Made by a program: the position numbers and the translations under genes. This document shows positions 1 to 11,640 of a stretch of 64,000 nucleotides of DNA, in pieces. A model generated the notes under the pieces. The model did no database searches, was not told where the DNA came from, and saw only the letters and a list, made by a program, of their open reading frames with translations. Numbering within the stretch: the stretch's first letter is position 1; every line of letters starts with the position of its first letter. The DNA is from Coriaria nepalensis (lineage: Eukaryota; Streptophyta; Magnoliopsida; Cucurbitales; Coriariaceae), in the NCBI GenBank assembly GCA_027186245.1, contig CP114486.1, positions 1,984,001 to 2,048,000 on the forward strand, written 5' to 3'.

Positions 1-1495
1 CTGCTACTGCTACTGCTAATGTGAGAACTAGTTTATGAAGAGTATATATATAAACAAGGGAAAAAGAGAGGGTGGGGCCCGTGTATTTTTGGGATAAAAT
101 AAATACTTTTTCTATATATATTTCTCTGAAATTTCATGTGAATAGTGGGTGTCTTCTCTCGGCTATGGAGACTGGAGAGGATCTCATTCATGTGACCTGC
201 ATTCGGAAAAAGACTGGTATTCTTTTTTTTTTTTTTTTTTTTTTTTTTTTGTGAGTAGTTGTTAAACTTCTTTTGCAATGGTTGCCTTTGTTGATCAATT
301 TAAAAAATTCCTTACTATACAACCACATGTTATGTTTACTTCTTTTATTATAGCTCCCCTTTTGCTGTTCATCCCTCATTGCAATATATCCTCCTTTGCA
401 GTACCTGCCTTCGTTGCTGAATCTTCTACTGGTATTTTTATAAACCTTCTTCTACAATCTTACTGTATTTTTATCATTATTCATATACTATTTTGATGAA
501 ATCATCGTAATAGTTACCTCTTTGAGAGTTAACACTCTCACTTATATGACAATAATTTAAGATATCCTTTCTATCATTTTATATCCTTATTCGGTGTGAA
601 TTCAAATTATATGAGCACTTCACAGTTAGGAGTTATCTAACATTTTGGCCCATTATCCTCCTTATTGGGCTATTCTATTTCCTACTGATTCTAAGCCAGT
701 CGTAATATTGAACCAAACAGTAATTATGATCAGTCCCATCATCGGTTTCGAATTTATCTTTCAAATCATGTAACCCACTCAATTGGGCTTACACCCCGAA
801 GGCCTGAATTTTGTGGAAAGACTTTTAACTTGACACTTGCGAGTTTGCGAATACAACTTCTATGAAAATAACTAAAAAGTGCCACTAAAACAGAGAGAAT
901 GGGAGAGATGGGTCTTATTTTGAGAGTGGTTTTGTCGAGGAGACTCAATTTGATTTTTCTTTTTTTTTTTACTAGAATAGGCATAGGAAAATGAATTAAG
1001 TAAGTTTTAAGATATAAATTTTGGAAATACTAATAATTTAACTGTTACACACTTATCCCAAATTTCAATCTCACTCGCCCAATCTCGATCGACCTTCTCA
1101 CCCACGAATCTTGGCATTCTTCTGTCCGCCCCTTGTTTGTTGACCCACTTCTCGTCGTTCATTGTGGTCGCCTTTCTTGGCCTTCTCGCTCAAGTCAGTC
1201 GCCATCTAGCGCAATCGCCCCCTTCTCCCTTCAACTTTCTCGATCGTCCAACATTCCCTCAACCTTGATGGATAATGATTATCGATGATATATTGGTCAG
1301 GATCAATTGGATCACAAACCTAGTTCTTCGTCCTTATGACACAAATTGATAACTCAGTCTGAGATCTCAAAATAGACCAAGTTTTAGGTCTAAAATCACT
1401 AAATTAGTTAATTTCAAACTTAGAACTTGATTTGAGATCCTAAAATATATCAAGTTCTAGGTCTAAGATTACTATACAAAAATAATACAACAAAG
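1..1495. other. intergenic, no gene recognised
   Basis: AT-rich DNA with a run of 28 T at 223-250. Short open frames here are low-complexity or unlike any family I know. A more GC-rich patch at about 1070-1260 shows no coding pattern in any frame. At 1350-1475 a roughly 75-bp sequence containing 'aggtctaa' is present twice in diverged form. Confidence 0.6.
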
Positions 1496-1499
1496 TCAT

Positions 1500-4120
1500 A
1501 TACATGAGGAATCACTATACAAAAATATACTACAAGGTCCATAAACATATAAAAGTTCCTTAAACATTTTCAATAGATAGTGGTGGAGTTGGATTCCAAT
1601 ACGTCTTCCTGTTGTGTCCAAATTCATCGCAGTTACCATACTTTTTTCTCCTCTATTTGTTTCTCGATCGAAGGAATACGTATGTTTTCTACTTCGTTGA
1701 TGCATGGTGTGTGGTAGAACCTTCATCAATTGGATCCTTTTTGGAAATTCTCACTCACTGGTCAATGGTACATGAAAATTTGAGTATGCATACGCAGCCC
1801 TCTAATTCTCAATTAAGTAAAATGGCGAATATAACATGTAAACATCCATATTATTTGACATCGTTGCTGCTACGACTTGAGAGCACGAAATCTCATCAAA
1901 ATCAAACACCTTATATGTGCAAGTCATTGCACCTAAGTTGAGAAAGACATTAGTAGCACCACCGTAACCTCATACGTAAACTAGTCCACTATATCAACCT
2001 TCATTATTAACAATTCATCATGTCTTGTTCTTAGCAGTTTCTCTACCTTGGGAGTGCATAAGTGGGTATGCTAATTGGTTGTGTTTATTTTTGCATTAAA
2101 CCAAGTCGTTATCATTTTCCTAATACTGTCAAGTCAAGTTACAATTAGAATTCACGTGCATCATTGAACGTAGCGTTATGTGACTCAAAATTATTATTTG
2201 TCATAATGATACATCGAAGACCACTAAAATGAACTCTTGACCATTCTTCAAATCCAATTTCTTCCATCCTTCAATGCAACGTTATATGGATCGAAATTAT
2301 TATTTGTCATAATGATATATCGAAGACTACTGAAATGAACTCTTAACCATTATATAAATCCAATTTATTCAAGGTACATTGCTACAATGGGATATAATGC
2401 TCTCATATCATTGAAGTATAAGTTAAACTCTTCAACTTTGTATGCATTAGCTGCACTCTTGAATAGATAGACTATTTCACCACTTTTGAATCTCATTACC
2501 CGTTGTGGAAAATACATGCAATATGTTTTGAAGTAGGGTAAACACTTCGCACATAATTTTGTATGCTTTGTGAACGATTAGATACAAATACAAAATCAGT
2601 GGCATTAGGTATCTTTTCCTGCAGCTTAGACAAGAACTAAGTCTAAGATGCTTCATTATCCGAATTGACAGTAGCTCATGGTCTCAGATAAAGATACTTG
2701 TTACCATCATGTACGGTTGCAGTTAGAAGCGTGTATTTGTATTTGGAATTCAGAAATGTACCGTAGATACAAATAACCCTTCACATGAATTGAAATCTCT
2801 TTATAGATGTTATAAAATCCATGAAAAAGTAAAGAAATCTCCTTCTCAATCTGTCATAAATGCAGTTACAATCCTTGGATTGACTACTTTCATCAGGGCT
2901 GTGTAACGTGGAAATAATGTGTGCCTCTATTTGGTTTTACCCCAAACAAAATCACGTGCAATAGATCTTACTTTTCATGCTTTCCAGTAAGTAATATCTA
3001 CCTCTAGATCATGAAAGGATTGAGATTGGATCATCTTTAGGGTAAGACTTGGTTAGACCTTATGTAACTATTCATCTATGTCATCTAATTATAGATATGG
3101 GTGCTTGTTGATAGTTATTTTTCATGTATGAAAGAGAGCAAGTGTGCTACTCTCTATAAGTTTGAATTTATAAAAATGAAGAATCTTTCTTCCCGTAGCA
3201 CAGAGCCACCATTAGCAATTTAGATCAATACACACAATAATAAATGTAGTCTTATTCGATTTTTCACTTTGAATTCAATATTTTGTCGAATGGCATGCAT
3301 ATGTAGACTTACTTTTAGGTGGTTCTTCGAGGAAAAAAATTGATTACGATAAAACTCTTCTTTGCTTGAGTGAGAAAAAATAATAAGGGGGAAATTACTT
3401 TAAATGCCTAAAAAATCTTTAGGCGGTAACTTGGGCTAAGAAATAGAGAAGAAAAAAAAAACATTGACAGTGTCATCATCACCTTCTTCTTCCTCACCCT
3501 TTTCTTCAATTTCATTTTCAGGTTGTAAAAAAAATGGTACCGACAACTCATGAGTAGGGAGCGCTATACTTGGATTATCCGCAGTCGATAAAGCATCAGA
3601 CATATGATGAAAGATAAGTACTACTCCCAGAAAGTAGTCATTCTCATATAAAACCGAATCATGATTGATTTCATTATTCTGACAATCACCACATTCTTCC
3701 TTCGTCATCCACATTCTCAACCTTGACTTCAACTTCAACTTCACTCTCGGACTCATCCTCTTCCATCTCCATATTTATAATTTTATATAAATATATGTCA
3801 CTACCATCATCATAATTTATAAAGTTCTCATTATCATCAATAATATGATCAAATAATTGACGTTACACTCAAACATGCGTATCTCTTGTCCCTTTCGAAA
3901 TCAAACGTCACGTAAAGTGGAGATTTTTTATAAACATTGGATGTATGATCAATGAGGATGACGGCTTGTACGCTAATTTCAAGCCAAATTCATTAGAATT
4001 AACATTGATAGCATTGTAGATGATCTCTAACAGCTCACTAAATCTAACAATAGTTTCAATTGCAACATTCATCCATCCTTGTGAGTCTTTTGAAAGCCAA
4101 TATTTCAACAAGTTTAAGGT
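1500..4120 (-). mobile_element. decayed Mutator-like (MULE) transposase
   Basis: Reading the minus strand from about 4.11 kb down to 1.5 kb recovers, in order and broken by stops and frameshifts, the parts of a plant MuDR-family transposase. At 3908-4111 is the N-terminal region (ELLEIIYNAINVNSNEF, ending IKNLHFT). An acidic linker follows at 3436-3756. A MuDR zinc-region remnant lies near 3200-3320 (HAIRQNIEFKVKNR). The catalytic core lies near 2560-2790, with VICIYGTFLNSKYK and LLTATVHDGNKY matching the usual 'DGTHLKGKYKG..LLTATAQDGN' block, then FVFVSNRSQSI for 'SDRHxSI'. The YIIMTNNNF block at 2300-2380 corresponds to 'YNIMTSNxxES'. A SWIM-like C-terminus follows near 1800-1960 (KVFDFDEISCSQ). 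The canonical first Asp appears changed to Tyr and several stops are present, so it is inactive. I could not define terminal inverted repeats. Confidence 0.78.
2150..2375 (-). repeat. internal duplication inside the MULE remnant
   Basis: The transposase block coding for the '..RVHFSxLRxIIMTNNNF..' segment occurs twice in direct orientation, at about 2160-2265 and about 2283-2370. The two copies differ by scattered substitutions, so the duplication is old. It is not part of the usual transposase architecture. Confidence 0.6.
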
Positions 4121-5039
4121 TCATCCTACTTCCATTTCCCATCAAAACATACAAATATATATACAGACGACTCTTTTTATGGAAAATAAATAATTTAAAA
4201 TCAATATCAATTGAACAACACAAAGTATAACAATAACGCTTAAGTAATTGAACCGAGATCTCGATCTAGAAATGACTGCGCCAAAATTAGTAAGTTGAGA
4301 ACTCAGTCCATAATGTAATTGATTGGGTTCTTAGTCCCGAACTCAATGGATTGAAAATATCCTAGAAATAAATGGACATAAATTTCAGTTCAGTTCAATG
4401 ATCTAATAAATCTTGAAAGAAATGTAGAATATAAACCTAGAATCTCTTATAATAGGTTGAAATATAGAAAGAAAATAAAATAAAAGAAAAAGAAATGTAA
4501 GAGATGTAGAAAATGTAGAAAAATATGAAAATGAAAGACCTGTTAAGAAAATTTAGAAAACCAAAAGATATATAAATTTAACTAAAATATCGAATAAGAA
4601 TCAATAATCTATAAAAAAAAAAAAAATTAGATGAGTTAATATCATCATGAATCAACAATGCAAAGCTTATATTAATGAAGTTTTTTTTTTCTAATTATAA
4701 AAAAAGATTATATAGATAATAGGATAATGGATATTTGAGTAAAATTATTATTAAAGGATTGCTAGTTAATAAAATTTTAGCTACTTAATTAAAAGCCCGT
4801 ATATATGGGTTATACCCAGACCAATATATTATGAACAATTTATAAACGTTAATGTGGTCTAAACTCTGAACTACAGTTCTTAATATTTTTCTTTCCTCCT
4901 TAGTAAATTATGTCATTAGGTAATAATAGGCATGAAAACTAAACCAAGCAGGTTAACATGCAGCCGGAGACTGTCCGGACTGGCGGACCGGTGATGAAAC
5001 TTTCGCAGACATCAACGTGGGGCCTGCAGCCGCCTTTGG
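4121..5039. other. intergenic, no gene recognised
   Basis: AT-rich spacer between the MULE remnant and the 3' end of the HD-Zip gene, with A/T homopolymer runs near 4614 and 4680. The last 100-150 bases before 5040 (GC-richer, 4960-5039) probably belong to the 3' UTR of the HD-Zip gene. Confidence 0.5.
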
Positions 5040-6209
5040 TTACACGGTGAACCTGGTCACTCTTTCACAGCGAGGACACATGGAGAGGGTTGAAGCTGGG
5101 AGAGGCTCACCGCCGTGCGGCGAGATCGCGGTGGGGTGGCCCACCTTCTCGTTGAATCCCCTTAGCTCTTCCACTTCCTTCTGTAGCCTCCTGTTCTGTT
5201 CCGCAAGTGACCCGAACCACCTCTTTAAGTCCTCACATTCCATCTCCGTCTGCTTCAATTTGCTCCTGCTCACGAATATAATCTACTTTAATTAACAATT
5301 ATAATAAACCGGCAACAATCAACTCAAATCCAATATATGAAAAAGAACAAAAAATTCATGAATAAAGAAGTAAAGTGAGTGATATCACATTTTTTCATGG
5401 TCTTAGATACATAATGATTTACATAAAATTTGTTTCCTTTTCCTTCATCTTGTTCGTGTTTCGACCATTTGATGGAAATTATACATGTTCCAATTAAGAA
5501 CATATATTATATGGAATCCATGCATGGATTCTGTAATTATGATCGAGACGGTACCAAATGAATTCTAGTTTCACCTAGGTCTAGCTAAGGTAGCTAGCTA
5601 GTAATAAAGTAAAAATTGTGAGATAGGGGTCGCTTTATGCTGTTTCAAGCGTACAAATTATACGGCGATAGAATCAGAATCAGATTCAGATTCAGATTCT
5701 ATACGTACTTATTAGGCGGTGGTAAATATATTGTCAACGTTAAATATCTATGAATACCCGACAGAGAGTAATTCAACTGGCAATAAGAATTTAATTAAAA
5801 TAACCCCTTCAAGGCCATCATTGTAAATTTAGAAAAAATAAAATAAAGAAGAAGAAGAAGAAGAAGAAGAAGGTGTACCTGGCCCTACGGTTCTGGAACC
5901 ACACCTCAACTTGTCGGATCTTCAACTTTAACTGTACAGCCAAACCCTCTTTCTGCTTCTGAAAAATCCAACACCAAATCTCGTATTAATTCACGAATTA
6001 TGATCATCTTGTTACAACAAGCATGCCACTAGACCCATCTCCCTACTGCTTAGACTTGTAAAAATGTCAATGTAATAAGTTAATAAAAATATTTAATAAT
6101 TCGTAAGGCGGTGTGTTATAAAATATAATTTATATGTGTGTGTCGTATATATATAAATATATGCGACTGTTACGTGAGATAATGAGAGAGAAGGAAGACA
6201 GAGAGAGGG

Positions 6210-6240
<31 letters not shown>

Positions 6241-6561
6241 TTACGAACAGGATTCAAGGTGTGGTTTTGTTTGAAGCTTTCCTCGAGGAGGCGAGATTGT
6301 TCATTTGTGAGACGGAGTTTTTTCCGTGGAGGTTCAGATCCTCCATTGATGCTGCTTTCTTCTTCATCTTCCATGCTTCCTGTAATCCATTCATCTTCTT
6401 CTACTACTGGTACTTGATTTATGTCTAAGTCTCTCACTCCACCTCTTTGATCACCTTCAAATTCAATTTTTTCAAAAAATAGTCAAATTATTCGTCGATG
6501 AAACATATTGAAATTATATGACGCAATAAGATGATGATCAGGAAGATAAGGAAAAAAAAAA

Positions 6562-6592
<31 letters not shown>

Positions 6593-6880
6593 ATATAAGA
6601 AATTCATTTTTCTTGAAACTGATCACGTGTGAATCCCAAATGAAGATTCAACAATATTTTCTCATATCAAATACGAATATTGAAAAAAAAAAACGATATT
6701 TGATGTGTTCACATAATAGAGAGTGAGAGAGGGAAATCATAAAGGAGGGAAAATCACATGATTTTTGAAAAAGTGAAGAAAAAAAAAGATACAGACACGT
6801 ACACCTGAAATTAGATAGGGAAGATGTTGTATCTTACCAGAAGAATTAGGAAGAGAAGGAGATGAAGCAAAAGCAGACAT
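5040..6880 (-). CDS. HD-Zip class II homeobox protein, ATHB17-like
   Basis: A sequence-specific transcription factor with a homeodomain plus leucine zipper; class II members bind DNA as dimers and mostly repress. Four exons join in frame: 6880-6838, 6454-6249, 5958-5879 and 5265-5040, giving 184 aa. Visible parts are an acidic stretch at residues 33-47; PPRKKLRL at 56-63 opening the homeodomain; WFQNRRAR at 103-110 in the recognition helix; zipper leucines at 123, 130, 137 and 144; and MCPRCERVT at 172-180, the redox-sensitive CPxCE element of class II. The wording [18 protein letters not shown] is typical of ATHB17. The start is the first AUG in the region, but an in-frame repression (EAR-like) motif, LELTI, lies just upstream of it (see the separate entry). 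After CERVT the protein ends within five residues, shorter than Arabidopsis ATHB17. Confidence 0.9.
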
Positions 6881-6931
6881 AGATATGGTCAATTCCAAGC
6901 TCGAGGAGCTAATAGGTGTACAACCGCCTTA
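6881..6931 (-). other. open frame with EAR-like motif upstream of the first AUG
   Basis: In frame with the HD-Zip CDS, the minus strand stays open from a TAA at about 6929-6931 down to the AUG at 6880. It encodes GGCTPISSSSLELTIS directly before MSAF. LELTI has the LxLx(L/I) form of an EAR repression motif and lines up with the N-terminus of ATHB17 (..SSNLDLTIS..). There is no AUG on the minus strand between 7060 and 6881. The motif is therefore untranslated unless an upstream exon or a non-AUG start is used. Confidence 0.6.
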
Positions 6932-7081
6932 GAGTATAAGAAGAAGATGAAGATGAATAATTTTTTTTTTTTTTGGACTCTGAGAGGAAAAAGAAAAAAG
7001 AAAAAGAAGCCCTAAAGGTGAGAAAAGCGCAATTGGGTGATGAAATGTAGAGGAAGAGGTGTGTAGTACTAATTACAAGTC

Positions 7082-7090
7082 AAATAAATA
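7082..7090 (-). promoter_or_regulatory. possible TATA element of the HD-Zip gene
   Basis: The minus strand reads TATTTATTT about 200 bases upstream of the AUG. It is followed by a pyrimidine-rich leader without any AUG. The position fits a TATA box, but the element is weak in such AT-rich DNA. Confidence 0.35.
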
Positions 7091-7226
7091 GAGGGAGGAA
7101 AAAGAAATAACTGGTTTATTACACGAACTGGGTAGGCCGAAATTTCATTTTTCTTTGGTTTCAAAGTTGGGTTCGGTTTTACTGACTCGTGTTGTCAAGT
7201 CAAGGAGTCTGACCCGTTTGATTTGA

Positions 7227-7236
7227 GACACGTGTC
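7227..7236. promoter_or_regulatory. G-box / ABRE palindrome GACACGTGTC
   Basis: A perfect 10-bp palindrome with a CACGTG core lies about 350 bases upstream of the HD-Zip start codon, in its probable promoter. CACGTG cores are bound by bZIP and bHLH factors and act in ABA and light responses. TTGACY-type sequence lies nearby at 7190-7215. A regulatory role here is inferred from position only. Confidence 0.5.
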
Positions 7237-7299
7237 TTCATTGACGGACAGGAAAAAAAAAAAGTAAGGTCAGCTGTTGAAGCGAATTTTTAAGTGGGG

Positions 7300-7802
7300 A
7301 ATAGCCTAAAGTCTCATTGTCGGTTGAAAAGGTCAGCCAGAAATGATTAATTCGCTCACTATCGCCCTCTCAGGTTTCTTTCTTTGATTAACAAAAACAT
7401 TTAACATTATCGAACTATTAAAATTTTCATTTTTGTTAGGATTAATATACGAAGAAATTCTTATTTATATCATATATGATCATATATTATATTAAACTTT
7501 ATTATAATAATACTCATTTATTGTTTATAATAAAAACTTAGTATTATAAAAACAAAAATAAAATGTTCTCATCCTTCATCATATCAATTATGTCAATTGT
7601 ACATAATATATACCGAAAAGCTCAAGGTCAAATTAAGAAGTCAATTAATAATAATAATAATTATTTCTTAATATACGAAAAATATAATCATATGTAATAT
7701 ATTCCTCATGGACCACAATTAAAGTGACGTATATATTATATGCTTTGCACAAGGAACCAAAATTATAGTGATGTTATTTATGTATCTATATAACTTTTTA
7801 GA

Positions 7803-7847
<45 letters not shown>

Positions 7848-8010
7848 TTTTTGGAGACTTTCCACAAAGCACCACCTACATGATAAACCTATAACATTAG
7901 TCCGCCTCATCTATCAGGATCTACCTTCAACTTGACTAAGAGAAAGCATATCCGTACACTTATACCGCTTACATTCTTGGTATGAGGTTTGAATATAGAC
8001 TTTGATCATT
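7300..8010. other. AT-rich intergenic DNA with microsatellite
   Basis: No gene is seen. A (TA)n tract at 7803-7830 runs directly into about 22 T residues (7831-7852). Short TAA repeats lie near 7648-7660. Open frames crossing this stretch are low-complexity artefacts. Confidence 0.6.
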
Positions 8011-8182
8011 GAAACTCATTAGCCAGGCCATGAATCATACTTGTACATTGTTTATGCAAATGGGAAACTGAACATATATGTCCATAGCGTGAGAAGGCCG
8101 CAACGCCATTTTTCCTTTCATATTTGCAGGCTTCTTGTTTTGGTCAAACAGTCATCGATCGACACAGCACAGACTCTCACAC

Positions 8183-8217
8183 GCGGGGGGTGGGGGTGGG
8201 GGTGGGGGTTGGGGGGA
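8183..8217 (+). repeat. G-rich tract with quadruplex potential
   Basis: Five consecutive G runs of 4-6 bases are separated by single T or TT (GGGGGG T GGGGG T GGGGG T GGGGG TT GGGGGG). This satisfies the G-quadruplex pattern on the plus strand with very short loops. It sits in a GC-rich island at about 8080-8540 where I recognise no gene. Confidence 0.75.
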
Positions 8218-8540
8218 AGCAACACGGCCAAGACTATACCTTTGCATTTCAAGTGCGACCCCAATTGATGATTACGTTCTCCTAGGGGGACAACACATGG
8301 AAACAAGGCAGGGAGACTCGTGGACCCCATGTTTTGCGGGAAGGTTCAAGTGGGGGGGAACAAAGTTGGGCCCACGATGTTTACTTGTCCCTCTACACAC
8401 AACCACCTGGATTGGTGATTGGGCAAAGTCCGTCGTGGCCTTGTGATCCTAGTGGGACAACATAAAGGGCCCCACCATCACCCAGCGCTGGGAAGTCGGC
8501 ACAAAGCCTCACAAATATTCATGGGGGGGAATTGAGTGCC

Positions 8541-9823
8541 TAGAGAGAAAACATTGACTAATCAATCGCACCTTATCCCCTCTTGATATCCCCTCTTGAT
8601 TAGATTATTTCTGTCTCTTTAGCAAAACTCTTTGGTAATGGAACACATTTGGTTTTCAATCATTAGGTAACAAATTGATCGTGTACGGTTGTCAGTTGTT
8701 GATCGGAAATGTCTTGAGAAGCGTAAGCTTTTCCAATGCTTTCTATCACAAAAAATTTTGTACCCTTCTCATGCCACAGTAACTCGAATTTGTTTACTCT
8801 ATTTTCTCCCAACAACGAATTTCTATCATTGTTTTGCTTAGGTCAAATAACGCAAAACGGAAATGCGGAAGTGATGATTAGATCTTGTTCATAAACATAT
8901 AAATGAGCATTAGTTTAAATATCGTTCGAACAGATATTAAACAATCATAAGAGTTGAATATGAAAACTCAGAAGTTTTTCTTAAAAAATTAAAAAAAATA
9001 CATCTGAAAGGAAGAAAAAAAGCTTAAAAAGTTCCCAAAATGATCAAATTTAACACCGTACATAGCACAAGGGGCAAGGTGACACCTCACCAAAATTATA
9101 GGAATCTAACATACACTTCCAGAAATGGTTTACTCGCCTTGATCAGTTACTCAAATTGAAAGTTATATACTTTTTAAAAGTTAAATACTTCTTTATTACA
9201 TCTATTTTTAAATTGTTTCATGAATTTGTCCATTAACTGTTCCGCATCATCAAGTCTTACTTTGTAAGCGGTACCAGTGTCAATCATGATTAGAGAACCC
9301 CAAATCTCTTGATTGCTTTGAAAATGTCATCATTCCATTGTGATTTTGATACTTTCCCGGAAAATTTTCATTTTCTGGGCTCGTACGTTTTCAAGATGTA
9401 AACTACCTAGTTAATTATTTTCCATAGACTAGTTGAATTCATCAAAGTTAAGGAAGTGAGACTGACTTTTTCTCCAAGCATGCCAAATACTTTCAAAAGA
9501 TCCCACAAGTATTAACTTTCGGTGTCTATCACACAACAGCAATAATGACGGAACTTATTACAATGAAATTTACAAACTTCAATCGAGAGAGAAAGGAACA
9601 GATACATTATGGGAGACATTATAAGACATTATAGGAACAGAGACATTATAAGACCATAACAAGATAAATTGAAACTCCAATCTCCACAAATGAAACATAG
9701 GAGAAGTGGACTATTATTTAGTCATCGTACAAAGGCATCCAATCCATAGTTCTTGCAATTATGTCACATATTATGTGACCAATATACAACAATTACAGGC
9801 TAGAAGAACAAGGTAAAGCACTC
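8541..9823. other. intergenic DNA downstream of the SCPL gene
   Basis: No gene is recognised. A direct repeat is visible at 9600-9655, where 'gacattataag' and 'ggaacagaga/ggaacagata' recur. The final 100-200 bases before 9824 are probably the 3' UTR of the minus-strand carboxypeptidase gene. Confidence 0.5.
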
Positions 9824-11203
9824 TCAAGCCAAACCATGAGCATTTGACGGCGAAAAATACTCCTCCTGATCATAACCACCACCAAAGACATCGTTATCAA
9901 GAACCCAATCTTCAATCATGGCCTGAGAACTCAAAGGCTTATCGGCAGGTAGAAGATGACCTGCTCCTGAAACCACAACATGACTTAAACTCCCCCATTT
10001 CTGTACGTACCCAGCAAGCTCACCATTCACTCTCCAAACCTTTCTCTCTGCCGAATTAAACTTCTCGAGCCCATCCCATTTCAATGTCTTCACCCAAGCT
10101 TCGGTTGAAACCACTCCATCCCTCAAATCATATTGACCTTGATACAACAAGACTTTGCTCTTCTTCACTAAGTACTCCACCATGTACTTCACACTCTTCA
10201 TTACATCCTCATGCAAAATATCCCCTACCAAATCGCTACATTCGTCAAAAACTGTGGACTTGTTCACACCTAACGCCACCTTCACCTCCTTGCTCTGCAA
10301 AAACTCTGTCACCAAATCGGTCCGGTACGGAATACTCTTTGTATAATCGTACAAAGTAGCCAAACCCGTCATGTCTTTCAACAAGTTCAAGACCCTGTTC
10401 CTTGCATTAGTCGCCTCGCTCCAATTTCTTGATTTAGTCAGACGAATTGCTTCGAATTGAGCATTTTCTAACACCCTTTTTTGCCTCTCATTGATCAAAC
10501 CTGAAAAATATGCATTTGAAGCATGAGTACCCACTTGGATTACCGGATCAGTTAACCCATCTCCTATAGCAACGCCAGCTAAAGGCACCCTTTTAGAAAC
10601 TGCCAACCGAGAGTTCTTCTTCCAAATGTAGTAGCCAATTGCGGGAACATACTTGCCCGCATAGCTCTCGCCTGTTATATAAATGGGTCGATGCTTAAAA
10701 TCCGGGTCTAATTCAATAAAGGAGGTGATAGCAACAAAGAGATGTCGAGCCACAGAGCGTTGGTTTTTTGGTATTTCTTGTTGGGTAGAGGCGATACTAA
10801 ACCCGGTTCCTATCGGATTGTCGAGAAAAAGAAGGCCGAACTTACGGTTCCAAGTACCCGGGTTGGGTTCCAGGAAAATGGGTTCGGATTCTTTCTTATT
10901 GAAATTGACCCGCCATGGGCCGAGCTCGTAGAAGTTTCCGATCATCGAGGAGCAGCCGGGTCCACCTTGGAGCCAGATAAGAAGTGGGGTTTTTGAGAGA
11001 GGTGATGTGGGGTTTTGGGCTTCATAGAAGGTGTAGAAAATGGAGGAGGTGGTCTTGGGGTTGACTGTGAGGTAGCCTGATCTAGTGGGAAGACCATCTT
11101 TGGGAAAAGGAGATGAGGCCTGGGACCTGTGGACGAAGGAGAAAAGCTGGAGGAGGAGGAAAAGGCGGACAAAGAATGGGAGGGTGAAGTTGTTTGAATC
11201 CAT
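9824..11203 (-). CDS. serine carboxypeptidase-like protein (SCPL50/51 type)
   Basis: A secreted or vacuolar alpha/beta-hydrolase of peptidase family S10; members are carboxypeptidases or acyltransferases. It is a single intronless frame of 459 aa, the usual family length. A signal peptide occupies residues 1 to about 29, with hydrophobic FFVRLFLLLQLFSFV followed by SQA. The oxyanion region is LQGGPGCSS (78-86). The catalytic Ser is S180 in GESYAGKYVP, the catalytic Asp is D359 in YQGQYD, and the catalytic His is H416 in SGAGHLLPADKP. N-glycosylation sequons lie at N260 (NWS) and N314 (NKS). All triad residues are present, so it should be active. The lack of introns, and wording such as WLQGGPGCSSMIGNF, point to the SCPL50/51 subgroup rather than the multi-intron clade I acyltransferases. 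The start chosen is the first Met, immediately ahead of the signal peptide. Confidence 0.93.
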   Translation of the reverse strand: MDSNNFTLPFFVRLFLLLQLFSFVHRSQASSPFPKDGLPTRSGYLTVNPKTTSSIFYTFYEAQNPTSPLSKTPLLIWLQGGPGCSSMIGNFYELGPWRVNFNKKESEPIFLEPNPGTWNRKFGLLFLDNPIGTGFSIASTQQEIPKNQRSVARHLFVAITSFIELDPDFKHRPIYITGESYAGKYVPAIGYYIWKKNSRLAVSKRVPLAGVAIGDGLTDPVIQVGTHASNAYFSGLINERQKRVLENAQFEAIRLTKSRNWSEATNARNRVLNLLKDMTGLATLYDYTKSIPYRTDLVTEFLQSKEVKVALGVNKSTVFDECSDLVGDILHEDVMKSVKYMVEYLVKKSKVLLYQGQYDLRDGVVSTEAWVKTLKWDGLEKFNSAERKVWRVNGELAGYVQKWGSLSHVVVSGAGHLLPADKPLSSQAMIEDWVLDNDVFGGGYDQEEYFSPSNAHGLA

Positions 11204-11571
11204 GAGGGAAACAGTAAGACTAAGAGTATTGTGTTTTTTTGGGTGATTATTAATGGAGATCGGGGGAAAAATAAGTGATAATTCGATAAAGAAAAAAAAA
11301 ATGGGGGGGGGGGGGGGGTATGTTTGCCATGTTTTTTTTAAGAGTCAATGTCTTTTTCTTATTTATTTAAGAATGCTGAATTAAATAAAATAAAAAAAAA
11401 TTATAATTATAATATTAAATTTTCTTCCTCTTATCATCTTCTTCTATATAAAAATAAAAAAATTGAACCTAAAAAATCATTAATTTTCATATTATTCATC
11501 ATTCTTTTTTTTCTTTATCATCTTCTTCTATCTTTTTCTTCCTCTGCACACAAATTTCAACTCATAAATGG

Positions 11572-11631
<60 letters not shown>

Positions 11632-11640
11632 CAGTCCAGA
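11204..11640. other. SCPL upstream region with simple repeats
   Basis: This is the probable promoter and leader of the minus-strand SCPL gene (11204 to about 11300). It is followed by a run of 16 G at 11303-11318 and then A/T-rich DNA. A (TAA)n microsatellite fills 11573-11629. An open frame spanning this stretch owes its length to the repeat (poly-Asn) and is not a gene. Confidence 0.6.
11573..11629 (+). repeat. (TAA)n microsatellite
   Basis: About 19 uninterrupted units of TAA/AAT. It abuts the left edge of the large inverted repeat. Confidence 0.9.

Noticed and set aside
8041..8446. Frames across the G-rich tract on both strands
   Set aside because: Gly- or Pro/His-runs come from the G repeats; no family resemblance and no promoter or splice context.
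9844..10996. Several plus-strand and alternative-frame open frames
   Set aside because: All are shadows of the serine carboxypeptidase gene on the minus strand.
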